From the NCBI GenBank assembly GCA_019414245.1, contig DXMK01000007.1:248001-312000 (forward strand): a DNA stretch of 64,000 nucleotides, in the 5' to 3' direction. This DNA comes from Collinsella sp. (lineage in GTDB: Bacteria > Actinomycetota > Coriobacteriia > Coriobacteriales > Coriobacteriaceae). Both the position numbers and the translations under genes were made by a program. How positions within the stretch are numbered: the first letter of the stretch is position 1; each line of letters begins with the position of its first letter. Below the pieces are notes generated by a model. It made no database searches. It worked only from the letters and a program-made list of their open reading frames with translations, and was not told the DNA's origin. Of this stretch, positions 51,577-59,694 are shown piece by piece.

Positions 51577-52659
51577 CTAGAGCGTGTGGCCGTAGGCGTT
51601 GGCGGTCTTGATGGCGGCGGCGAATTTTTCGTCGGTGAAGGGCTCCGGGTTGCCTTGCTTCCACTCGTTGGTGGCGTGCGCGTGCTCGCACAGGGCAGGG
51701 ATATCGGTCTCGGAAAGCCCGACCTGCTCAAGCGTTACGGGCAGCCCCATCTGCTTGTTGAAGTCAGCATAGCGCTTAAGGTTCTCGGTGTCGCCCGTGT
51801 AGGCGAACAACACCAGCACGCCCAGGCTTACGACTTCGCCGTGCAGGTAGGTGCCCTCACGCGGAATGCTGCAGGTGGCGTTGTAGAACGCGTGCGCCAC
51901 GCTCGAGTTGTAGTAGTAATCGTTCTGGTTGGTCAGGTTCGAGACATAGCCCGTGTTGACCACGATGTCGAGCGCGATCTGCTTGACGGCCTCGCTCGAC
52001 AGATTCTGACGAACGTCCTCAAGACCCTGAACACCATAGGTAAACAGCGGCTCGGAACAGGTGTGGGCAAGAGCCAGGCCAAGGCCGGCGGTGTGCTCCA
52101 GGTCGCCGGCGCTCGTGGCGTACTCGACTTCGGGCTGCTTGGACAGGGCGTCGCCCACGCCGGCCCAGAAGTACTCCGCCGGAGCCTCGGCGATGATCTT
52201 GGGATTGATGAAGATGTGCGCCGGTCGGTTGGGGTACGAATAGCCCTCGAGCGATCCATCGTCGTTGTAGACGACGGCAATGGCGGTCGCGGCGGAACAG
52301 TTAGAGCAAATCGTCGGCACCGTAAAGACAATCTTCTTGAGCTCGATTGCCGCTGTCTTGACGGTGTCGAGTGCCTTGCCGCCGCCACAGGCGATAAGCA
52401 CGTCTGCCTGCTGGCAAGCGGGGGAGTTCACGACCTTGGCGATATTGGCACGCGTACTGTTGGTGCCGTAGACGCGCGTCTCCAGAATCTCGACGTCGGT
52501 ACCTTCAAGCGCCGCCTCGATGCCCGGCAGCGCCGCAGCTAGGGCTCGCTTTCCACCAATGATGGCGACTTTCTTCGCGCCGTACTCCGCCAGTGCGGCG
52601 GGCAGCTCGGTAAAGCAATCCTCGCCGACGGTGTAGTCGCTCATTCCGATTGTGCGCAT
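51577..52659 (-). CDS. Iron-containing alcohol/glycerol dehydrogenase (GldA-like)
   Basis: NAD-dependent, metal-containing dehydrogenase, 360 aa. ATG at 52659 behind AAAGAAGG on the minus strand. Seen: a Rossmann half with VAIIGGKRAL and the nucleotide loop CGGGKALDTVK (91-101), PTICSNCSAATAIAVVY, then the metal-binding half: GVGDALSKQPEVEY (Asp ligand), ALAHTCSEPLF and YLHGEVVSLGVLVLF (His ligands). Best fits glycerol dehydrogenase-type enzymes but other polyols are possible. Transcribed alone, divergent from the ileS leader. Confidence 0.82.
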   Translation of the reverse strand: MRTIGMSDYTVGEDCFTELPAALAEYGAKKVAIIGGKRALAAALPGIEAALEGTDVEILETRVYGTNSTRANIAKVVNSPACQQADVLIACGGGKALDTVKTAAIELKKIVFTVPTICSNCSAATAIAVVYNDDGSLEGYSYPNRPAHIFINPKIIAEAPAEYFWAGVGDALSKQPEVEYATSAGDLEHTAGLGLALAHTCSEPLFTYGVQGLEDVRQNLSSEAVKQIALDIVVNTGYVSNLTNQNDYYYNSSVAHAFYNATCSIPREGTYLHGEVVSLGVLVLFAYTGDTENLKRYADFNKQMGLPVTLEQVGLSETDIPALCEHAHATNEWKQGNPEPFTDEKFAAAIKTANAYGHTL

Positions 52660-52807
52660 GGCAGCCTTCTTTCGTTAGTTAAAGTGCTTTCAGGTATTTT
52701 GCTCCTAGAGAAGGCTAACGACCACGAGAAATTTCTTACGTATGAAACCAGTGTTGAGGGTTTTTCGCCGGCGCGGAACGTGCTAGCATACTCCGCATAA
52801 GCGTTGA

Positions 52808-53106
52808 TGGGGACGAGTAGTCGGCCGTCCGCATGCCACAGAGAGCGGGGAGCGCTGAGAACCCGTGCATGCGACCGATGAAAATCACCCCGGAGCTGCG
52901 GTCCCAACGGACGTGCCGCGCAGGCACGTCTTAGTAGATATCGCCGAGATGGTCGTCGATACAGGCCAGCCGAGTAACGGATGCGAGCGCGCGAATACGC
53001 GGGCGAGGGCATCTAAGCTGGGTGGTTAAACGAAGAGCTTTTGCGGGCATACAGCCCGTTTTTGTGGCGCTTCGTCCCAGCTTGTAGGGACGGGCGCTTT
53101 TTTGGT
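52808..53106 (+). promoter_or_regulatory. T-box riboswitch for isoleucine (ileS leader)
   Basis: Leader RNA that senses uncharged tRNA-Ile. Seen: GGGGACGAGTAGTC opening of stem I, the AGAGAGCGGGGAGCGCTGAGAA block, specifier ATC at 52884-52886 (Ile codon), and an antiterminator with AAGCTGGG (53015-53022) pairing CCCAGCTT (53076-53083) and ACGAAG (53030-53035) pairing CTTCGT (53070-53075), leaving a 7-base bulge TGGTTAA whose TGGT complements the ACCA end of tRNA-Ile. The alternative terminator is GCGCTTCGTCCC / GGGACGGGCGC followed by six T. Another hairpin with T-run sits at 53044-53063. This explains nearly all of the 487-base gap between gldA and ileS. Confidence 0.88.
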
Positions 53107-53146
53107 GCCCAACGGGCGTGCGCGCCCACGACATGAAAGGGGTACC

Positions 53147-55951
53147 GTGGCAAACGAGTACAAGCAGACGATGAATCTGCCCAAAACCGGTTTTCCCATG
53201 CGTGCCGGTCTTTCCAAGTCCGAGCCCAAGCGACTCAAGGACTGGCAGGACAACAAGGTCTACGAGCAGGTTCTGAAGAAGAACGAGGGTCACAAGAAGT
53301 TCGTGCTGCACGACGGCCCTCCGTACGCCAACGGCCCGATCCACATCGGCCACGCCATGAACAAGATCTCCAAGGACATGATCAACCGCTACTGGATGAT
53401 GCAGGGCTATGAGGTTCCCTATGTCCCCGGTTGGGACTGCCATGGCCAGCCGATCGAGCATAAAGTCGAGGAGAAGCTCGGCACCGAGAAGTTCAACCAG
53501 ACCTCCACGGCTAAGATCCGCGAGCTTTGCAACAAGTTCGCTGTCGAGAACATCGAGCTGCAGAAGGCCGGCTTCCGTCGCCTGGGCGTGCTCGGCGATT
53601 GGGACAACCCGTATCTGACGCTCTATCACCAGCATGACGCCGCCGACATCGAGGTCTTCAAGGCTATGTTCGACAAGGGCATGATCTATCGCGGCCACAA
53701 GCCGGTTCACTGGTGCAAGCACTGCCACACCGCGCTGGCCGAGGCCGAGATCGAGTACTCCGACGAGACGAGCCCGTCCATCTTCGTGCGCTTCGAGATG
53801 ACCTCCAAGCCCGCCGGCCTCGAGGACTTCGACGGCCCGGTCGACTTCATCATCTGGACGACCACCCCGTGGACCATCCCCTCCGACCAGGCAGTTTCCC
53901 TCAAGCCCGGCGCCGCCTACGTCGCCGTTGAGCACGACGACCGCGCCGAGGTCATGCTCGAGGACCTGGCTCCCAAGTGCTGCGAGGAGTTTGGCTGGGA
54001 GTACACCCCGATTATGGTCGACGGCAAGCCCTATGTGGTTCCCGCCGAGACCTTCCACCACATCCACTACAAGCAGCCGATCTTCGACGGTGTCGAGGGC
54101 GTGGCGCTGCTGGCCGATTACGTCGGTGTCGACGACGGTACCGGTATTGTCCACAACTCGCCCGGTCACGGTGTTGACGACTACTTTGCCTGCCTCAAGG
54201 AGGGCATCACCGACATCTGCATGCCGGTCGATGACGACGGCAAGTTCTACACCGGCGAGGAGTTTGGCACCGGTGGTCCCTTCAGCGGTATGGATACCGA
54301 TGAGGCCAACCCGCATATCATCGAGTTCCTGCGCGAGCGCGGCACCCTGGTTCTCGAGAAGAAGATCACGCACAGCTATCCGCACTGCTGGCGCTGCAAG
54401 CACCCGGTGCTCTTCCGTGCTACCGACCAGTGGTTTGTCTCGATGGACAAGACCGGTTTGCGCGAGCAGGCTGGCAAAGAGGTCCGCGAGAACGTCAAGT
54501 GGTATCCGGCCCACGCGGCCAACCGCATCGGTGCCATGGTCGAGCAGCGTCCCGACTGGTGCATCAGCCGTCAGCGCAACTGGGGCGTGCCTATCCCCAG
54601 CTACACCTGCGCCGACTGCGGCGAGAAGGTCATGAATGATGCCACGCTCGACGCTGTCATCAAGCTCTTCCACGAGAAGGGCTCCGACGCCTGGTTCACC
54701 GACGCTCCCGAGAGCTACCTGGGTGAGGCCTGCGTCTGCCCCAAGTGCGGCGGCCATCACCTCAAGGCCGATAAGGACATCCTCGACGTGTGGTGGGATT
54801 CCGGCGTCTCCTGGAAGGCCGTCTGCGAGTATCGCCCCGAGCTTGAGTACCCGGCTGACGTGTATCTCGAAGGCTCCGACCAGCACCGCGGTTGGTTCCA
54901 GAGCTCGCTGCTCACCTCTGTGGGCGCCAACGGCCATGCTCCGTACAAGGCAGTCGTCTCGCAGGGCTTCACGCTCGACGGTCAGGGCCGCAAGATGTCC
55001 AAGTCGCTCGGCAACGTCATCGACCCCAACAAGGTCTGCGACGAGATGGGCGCCGACATCATCCGCCTGTGGGTCGCCTCGGTCGACACCAGCTCCGACG
55101 TTTCCATCGACCACGAGATTCTCGCTCGTACGTCCGATGCCTACCGCCGTTTCCGCAACACGCTGCGCTTCCTGCTCTCCGAGCTCGAGGGTCAGTTTGA
55201 GCCCGAGACCGACGGTGTCGCCTTTGCCGACCTGCTGCCGCTCGACAAGCTCATGGTTGCCCGCCTGACCCAGGTCCAGGCCGAGGTCGACGACGCTTAC
55301 TCCTGCTACGAGTTCCCGCGCGCCTACCGTGCGCTTTACGACTTTGTGGTTACCGAGCTCTCCAACGTGTACCTCGACGCCCTGAAGGATCGTCTGTACT
55401 GCGAGAAGCCCGGCTCGCTCGAGCGCCGCAGCGCTCAGACCGTGCTCGCCGAGCTCTTCTCGATGCTCATGCGCGATCTGCAGCCGATCTTGTCCTACAC
55501 CGTCGACGAGGCCATGGCCTATGCGCCCGCCGGCTGCGTCGATCACCAGAAGTACGCCGCGCTGCTCGATTGGTACAAGTCGCCTATCACGGTCGACGAG
55601 GCCAATGAGTTTGAGGGCGTGCTCGAGGCTTCGCTCGAGCTCCGTAGCGCCGTGACCAAGGCCCTTGAGGATGCCCGTTCTGCCGGCACCTTCACCAAGA
55701 GCCAGCAGGTTCGCGTCAAGGCGGTCGTTCCCGCCGAGATGTATGCGCTGTTGACCGGCGACAAAGCCGTCGACCTGGCCGAGTTCTACATCGTCTCCGA
55801 TGTTGAGCTGACCCAGGGCGAGGAGCTTTCCGTTGCTATTGAGGCTGCCGAGGGCGAGTGCTGCGACCGTTGCTGGAACTATCGCACCACTGTCGGCGAG
55901 TACAACGGCCACGCGCATATTTGCAAGCGCTGCGCCGATGCGCTGAACTAA
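53147..55951 (+). CDS. ileS: Isoleucyl-tRNA synthetase
   Basis: Class I synthetase charging tRNA-Ile, 934 aa, bacterial type with C-terminal zinc finger. GTG 53147 with AAAGGGG upstream. Seen: HIGH as HIGHAMNK near residue 65, the CP1 editing domain with WTTTPWTIPSDQAV, GTGIVHNSPGHG and a DPNKV segment, the KMSKS loop as KMSKSLGN near residue 617, and C-terminal CDRCWNYRTTVG ... CKRCADAL. Controlled by the T-box upstream. Confidence 0.96.
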   Translation: MANEYKQTMNLPKTGFPMRAGLSKSEPKRLKDWQDNKVYEQVLKKNEGHKKFVLHDGPPYANGPIHIGHAMNKISKDMINRYWMMQGYEVPYVPGWDCHGQPIEHKVEEKLGTEKFNQTSTAKIRELCNKFAVENIELQKAGFRRLGVLGDWDNPYLTLYHQHDAADIEVFKAMFDKGMIYRGHKPVHWCKHCHTALAEAEIEYSDETSPSIFVRFEMTSKPAGLEDFDGPVDFIIWTTTPWTIPSDQAVSLKPGAAYVAVEHDDRAEVMLEDLAPKCCEEFGWEYTPIMVDGKPYVVPAETFHHIHYKQPIFDGVEGVALLADYVGVDDGTGIVHNSPGHGVDDYFACLKEGITDICMPVDDDGKFYTGEEFGTGGPFSGMDTDEANPHIIEFLRERGTLVLEKKITHSYPHCWRCKHPVLFRATDQWFVSMDKTGLREQAGKEVRENVKWYPAHAANRIGAMVEQRPDWCISRQRNWGVPIPSYTCADCGEKVMNDATLDAVIKLFHEKGSDAWFTDAPESYLGEACVCPKCGGHHLKADKDILDVWWDSGVSWKAVCEYRPELEYPADVYLEGSDQHRGWFQSSLLTSVGANGHAPYKAVVSQGFTLDGQGRKMSKSLGNVIDPNKVCDEMGADIIRLWVASVDTSSDVSIDHEILARTSDAYRRFRNTLRFLLSELEGQFEPETDGVAFADLLPLDKLMVARLTQVQAEVDDAYSCYEFPRAYRALYDFVVTELSNVYLDALKDRLYCEKPGSLERRSAQTVLAELFSMLMRDLQPILSYTVDEAMAYAPAGCVDHQKYAALLDWYKSPITVDEANEFEGVLEASLELRSAVTKALEDARSAGTFTKSQQVRVKAVVPAEMYALLTGDKAVDLAEFYIVSDVELTQGEELSVAIEAAEGECCDRCWNYRTTVGEYNGHAHICKRCADALN

Positions 55952-55952
55952 C

Positions 55953-55999
55953 CGTTGGGGACGTTCTTAAACGACTGTCAAACAAGAACGTCCCCAACG
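55953..55999. repeat. Dispersed palindromic repeat, family A copy 2
   Basis: CGTTGGGGACGTTCTT (55953-55968) and its exact complement (55984-55999). Arms match the copy at 28110-28153; the loop is similar (ACGACTG here, GACTGG there). Two bases after the ileS stop. Confidence 0.75.
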
Positions 56000-56017
56000 T
56001 CAACTTTTGTCACGTCC

Positions 56018-56056
56018 AAGCGGCATTCTGTTTTTCGGAATGCCGCTTTCGTTTTT
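56018..56056 (+). terminator. Terminator after ileS
   Basis: AAGCGGCATTC (56018-56028) pairs with GAATGCCGCTT (56038-56048), followed by TCGTTTTT. Confidence 0.85.
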
Positions 56057-56168
56057 AGCTGGTTATTTCGCTAGCGTTGGTGAATATGCTGCGCGTTTGG
56101 CGTTTGTCACTATAAGATGATTACTTGCGTTAAACGGAATTCGATGTTCTTGAGGGTAGGGGATTGAT

Positions 56169-56768
56169 TTGGGTCGTGCTGGGGATATGACGCCGCCTTT
56201 GCGTTGGCGGTTGGGTGTTGCTGGTGGGGTAGCGCTCGTTGTGCTGCTTGTTGACCAGCTGACCAAGCTTGCGGTTCGTGCCGTGGGCGAAGCTTTGCAT
56301 GTGACTGTCATCCCCGGTGTCATCGACTTTATGTTTGTCCGCAATATCGGTGCTGCCTTTAGTATGGGCGAGGGGCATGGCATCGCGTTTGCCGTGCTGG
56401 CGTTGGCGGTCATTATCGCTATTGCCGTGTACCTCGTTCGTGCACCCCAGCTCGCCCATCTTGAGGTTGTGGGCATGGCGATGGTTGCGGGCGGTGCTAT
56501 CGGCAACGCTATCGATCGTTTGGCCTTTGGCTTCGTGACCGATTTTATTGCAACCACCTTCATCGACTTCCCCGTCTTCAATGTGGCCGATATCGGCATT
56601 ACCTTGGGCGTCGTGCTCGCCCTCTTCGGCTACATGTTCTTGAGTCCCGCGGCCCGTGAGGTCGATGCGACCGCCGAGCTTAACGCCCGTGACGAGGCCC
56701 GCGCCATGCGCAAGGCTAAACAACGTGGGGAGCGTGCCCGCAAGATTCGCGAAAGGAATGAGCGTTAA
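56169..56768 (+). CDS. lspA: Lipoprotein signal peptidase
   Basis: Membrane aspartyl protease that cleaves prolipoproteins such as the CotH lipoprotein above; 199 aa. TTG 56169 with AGGGG upstream; ATG 56187 is an alternative. Seen: four membrane segments, VLLVDQLTKLAV near the start, the catalytic pair in GAIGNAIDRL and VFNVADIGIT, and a longer than usual Lys/Arg/Glu-rich C-terminal tail of about 40 residues. Its stop overlaps the next gene as TAATG. Confidence 0.92.
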   Translation: MGRAGDMTPPLRWRLGVAGGVALVVLLVDQLTKLAVRAVGEALHVTVIPGVIDFMFVRNIGAAFSMGEGHGIAFAVLALAVIIAIAVYLVRAPQLAHLEVVGMAMVAGGAIGNAIDRLAFGFVTDFIATTFIDFPVFNVADIGITLGVVLALFGYMFLSPAAREVDATAELNARDEARAMRKAKQRGERARKIRERNER

Positions 56769-57781
56769 TGGCCGACATCCATATTCTCGTTGCCGATGAT
56801 TCCGCTGGTCAGCGCCTTGATGCCTATCTGGGCGCCAACGACGGCTGCCCCACGCGCTCTGCCTGCGCGCATCTGATTGAGGGCGGTGCCGTATGTGTCA
56901 ATGGCGAGACCTGCCTGTCCAAAAAGTATGCCGTGCGCGCCGGCGATCGTATTTCGGTCGATTTGCCCGAGCTGCACGATCCCACCGATGTGATTCCCGA
57001 GGCCATCCCGCTCGACATTCGCTATGAGGACGACTACCTTATCGTGCTCTCCAAGCAGCGCGGCCTGGTGTGCCATCCTGCACATGGTCATGAGAGCGGT
57101 ACGCTCGCGAATGCCCTGGTCTATCACTGCGGTATCGACCATCTGGGCACCGTGCAGGGCGAGGACCGCCCCGGCATCGTGCATCGTTTGGATCGCGATA
57201 CCTCGGGTCTCATGCTTGCGGCAAAGGACGACGACACCCAGCGCGCGCTCCAAAATCTCATCCGCACGCGTACGCTCGATCGTCGTTATATCACGCTCGT
57301 TCACGGTCATATCGCTATGGATGAGGGCACCATTAACACCGGCATTGCGCGTTCTACGCGCGACCGTGTCAAGATGGCGGTTTCGGACGACCCTTTCGCG
57401 CGCCAGGCCATTACGACCTTTAAGGTCCTCGAGCGCTTCGATTCCACGCGTTTTGACGACGGCTATACGCTCGTCGAGTGCCATCTGTTTACGGGCCGCA
57501 CACATCAGATTCGTGTGCATATGCGCCATATCAACCACGCCTGCGTGGGCGATCCACTCTACGGCAAGTGCGATGCACGCGCCGATCAGGGTCTGACCAG
57601 GCAATTCCTTCATTCCTGGCGCGTCGCATTCGACCATCCCGTGACGGGGGAGCGTATTGAGTGCCGCGATGAGCTGCCGTGGGATCTCGCTGCGGTTCTT
57701 GACGACCTGGCCCCGCGCTCGATTGGCCGCACCGCCGCCGGCGACGACATCGTCCCGCAGCTTGGCCTTCTCGAAGCCTAG
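56768..57781 (+). CDS. RluA-family pseudouridine synthase (RluD-like)
   Basis: Makes pseudouridine in 23S rRNA or tRNA, 337 aa. Seen: N-terminal S4 RNA-binding domain (about 1-85), then the catalytic domain with GLVCHPAHGHESGTLANAL and the signature GIVHRLDRDTSGLMLAAK carrying the catalytic Asp, TGRTHQIRVHMRHI, and GDPLYGK. lspA-rluD pairing is common in Gram-positives; ATG overlaps the lspA stop by one base. Confidence 0.92.
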   Translation: MADIHILVADDSAGQRLDAYLGANDGCPTRSACAHLIEGGAVCVNGETCLSKKYAVRAGDRISVDLPELHDPTDVIPEAIPLDIRYEDDYLIVLSKQRGLVCHPAHGHESGTLANALVYHCGIDHLGTVQGEDRPGIVHRLDRDTSGLMLAAKDDDTQRALQNLIRTRTLDRRYITLVHGHIAMDEGTINTGIARSTRDRVKMAVSDDPFARQAITTFKVLERFDSTRFDDGYTLVECHLFTGRTHQIRVHMRHINHACVGDPLYGKCDARADQGLTRQFLHSWRVAFDHPVTGERIECRDELPWDLAAVLDDLAPRSIGRTAAGDDIVPQLGLLEA

Positions 57782-57799
57782 CCGGTATTAGGTGGTTTC

Positions 57800-57828
57800 T
57801 TGAACTCGGTAAGCCTGCGGTAAGATAT
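57800..57828 (+). promoter_or_regulatory. Probable promoter of the GT2 gene
   Basis: TTGAAC (57800-57805) and, 17 bases on, AGATAT (57823-57828); TAAGAT two bases earlier is an alternative -10. Confidence 0.45.
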
Positions 57829-57863
57829 ACGATTGTTTACGTAATGCGTTCCTGGGAGCCTGC

Positions 57864-59159
57864 ATGCTCGCCTTTTTACAAACCAACACACCCATCGTGA
57901 TTTTCAACCAGATTGTCGTCACGCTGCTCACGGTCTGCTTTCTGTACCAGGTGGTCTTCTTTGTCATCGGTGCTCTTCGTGGCGAGGTCGCGCCTCCCAA
58001 GGCCAAAAAACTCCACCGCTATGCCTTCTTTATCGCGGCGCATAACGAGGAAGCCGTGATCGCCAACCTCGTACGCTCCATCAAGGACCAGGATTATCCG
58101 TCCGAGCTCATCGAGGTCTTCGTGGTCGCCGATGCCTGCACCGACAACACGGCGCAGCTTGCGCGCGAGGCCGGTGCTATTGTTTATGAACGCAATGACC
58201 TGGCCCGTAAGGGCAAGAGCTGGGTCATGGACTTTGGTTTCGATCGCATTCTCAACGAGTATCCCGACACGTTTGAGGGTTACTTTATCTTCGATGCCGA
58301 CAACGTTATCTCCCGCGATTACGTGTCTAAGATGAACGATGCCTTTGACCAGGGCTTCCATGTGGTCACGAGCTATCGCAATTCCAAGAACTTCGGCAGC
58401 TCGTGGATCTCGGCAGCTAATGCCACTTGGTACCTGCGCGAGGCGCGCTTCCTCAACAACGCGCGTAATATCTGCAAGACGTCCTGCGCTGTCTCGGGTT
58501 CGGGCTATCTCATCTCCGCCAGCGTTATCGAGGGCATGCACGGCTGGCAGTTCCATACGCTGACCGAGGATATCCAGTTCACCACGTTCTGCGCCATTCA
58601 CGGCATTCGCATTGGCTATGCGCCGGCGGAGTTCTTTGACGAACAGCCCGTGACGTTTAAGGCGTCCTGGAAACAGCGCATGCGTTGGACCAAGGGCTTC
58701 TACCAGGTGTTCTTTACCTACGGTAAGCACCTGGTCAAGTCGACGTTCCGCTATCATCGCTTTGCTGCCTACGACATGTTTATGACCATCGCTCCGGGCA
58801 TGCTGCTGTCCCTGATCTCCATGCTCGCCAACGCGACCTTCCTCATCGTGGGCGGACTTTCGCATGGCTTCTTGGCCACCGAGGTCGAGATGCAGGCTTG
58901 TGCCGCCTCGCTCATTATGACCTTCGCGATGATGTACCAGACCTTCTTTATCCTGGCGCTACTCACCACCATCTTCGAGTACAAGCATATTCACTGCGCG
59001 CAAAAGTGGCGTTTGGTGACCAACCTATTTACCTTCCCGATCTTTATGTTCAGCTATATTCCCATCACGGTGGCGGCCCTGTTCCTAAAGGTCGACTGGG
59101 TCCCGACGCAGCACGCCGTCAACGTTACCCTCGACGAGGTCATGCAAGGCGCCAAATAA
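57864..59159 (+). CDS. Membrane GT2 family glycosyltransferase
   Basis: Processive-type family 2 glycosyltransferase, 431 aa, making or extending a surface glycan at the inner membrane face. Seen: one N-terminal membrane segment (about 14-38), catalytic domain with AHNEEAVIANLVRSI, VVADACTDNTA, the DAD motif in FIFDADNVI, the acceptor loop TEDIQFT, and QRMRW; then three or four C-terminal membrane segments (about 300-405). Closest in layout to bacterial cellulose/hyaluronan-synthase-like enzymes. No other polysaccharide gene is next to it, so the product is unknown. Confidence 0.85.
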   Translation: MLAFLQTNTPIVIFNQIVVTLLTVCFLYQVVFFVIGALRGEVAPPKAKKLHRYAFFIAAHNEEAVIANLVRSIKDQDYPSELIEVFVVADACTDNTAQLAREAGAIVYERNDLARKGKSWVMDFGFDRILNEYPDTFEGYFIFDADNVISRDYVSKMNDAFDQGFHVVTSYRNSKNFGSSWISAANATWYLREARFLNNARNICKTSCAVSGSGYLISASVIEGMHGWQFHTLTEDIQFTTFCAIHGIRIGYAPAEFFDEQPVTFKASWKQRMRWTKGFYQVFFTYGKHLVKSTFRYHRFAAYDMFMTIAPGMLLSLISMLANATFLIVGGLSHGFLATEVEMQACAASLIMTFAMMYQTFFILALLTTIFEYKHIHCAQKWRLVTNLFTFPIFMFSYIPITVAALFLKVDWVPTQHAVNVTLDEVMQGAK

Positions 59160-59168
59160 CCACCACCA

Positions 59169-59209
59169 AAACCACCACAAAGGGGACAGGCACTTTTGTG
59201 GTGGTTTTT
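59169..59209 (+). terminator. Terminator, dispersed repeat family B copy 2
   Basis: AAAACCACCACAAA (59169-59182) pairs with TTTGTGGTGGTTTT (59196-59209). Arms are those of the 51529-51567 terminator with a different loop. Confidence 0.8.
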
Positions 59210-59240
59210 GCTTTCGAGTAGCTGCCCAAGGAGGTGCACG

Positions 59241-59663
59241 ATGCCCTACATCCCATTTTGGATTTGCATCTTTGCCGGTGCTTTGGTTGATGCCCGTGAG
59301 CGACGGTTTCCCAATGAGCTTGCCGGCGTGTGTGCGGTGGCGGCGTTGGCAGGCGTCTGGCTCGACAAGGGCGTTACCACGGCGCTTGACCACGCCGGTC
59401 TTGCGGTCATCGTCTACCTTGCCCTTGTGCTCACTGAGTCGCTCTGGCGGTGCCTTCGCCACGCCCCCGGCATCGGCATGGGGGACGTCAAGGCGCTCTT
59501 CGCGCTTTGCACGCTTGACCCTCTGGGCGGCATCGTGGCATTTGCCGTCGCGCTCCTGGTCCTTGCCCTCTCCTGCCTCTTCACAAAATCGCGCTCCCTG
59601 CCATTGCTCCCGTTTTTGGTGCCGATTTTTGCCATAATCGAGTGCGTGGGTAGTACGGTGTAA
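59241..59663 (+). CDS. Minimal type IV prepilin peptidase (A24)
   Basis: Membrane aspartyl protease of the prepilin peptidase family, 140 aa, without the N-methyltransferase domain. ATG 59241 behind GGAGG. Seen: about five short membrane segments, first catalytic Asp in VDARERRFPNEL, second in GIGMGDVKALFALC. Prepilin genes are not in the window. Such stand-alone A24 proteins usually serve Flp/Tad pili or competence pseudopili elsewhere in the genome. Confidence 0.82.
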   Translation: MPYIPFWICIFAGALVDARERRFPNELAGVCAVAALAGVWLDKGVTTALDHAGLAVIVYLALVLTESLWRCLRHAPGIGMGDVKALFALCTLDPLGGIVAFAVALLVLALSCLFTKSRSLPLLPFLVPIFAIIECVGSTV

Positions 59664-59694
59664 CCGTTTGCGCGCCCTTTTTAAGGAGCATGCC

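Noticed and set aside
52931..55918. A 995-codon open frame antisense to ileS
   Set aside because: Same effect of GC-skewed codon use; composition is Leu/Gly/Val/Asp-rich and repetitive, with no recognisable domain. It would also cross the T-box.
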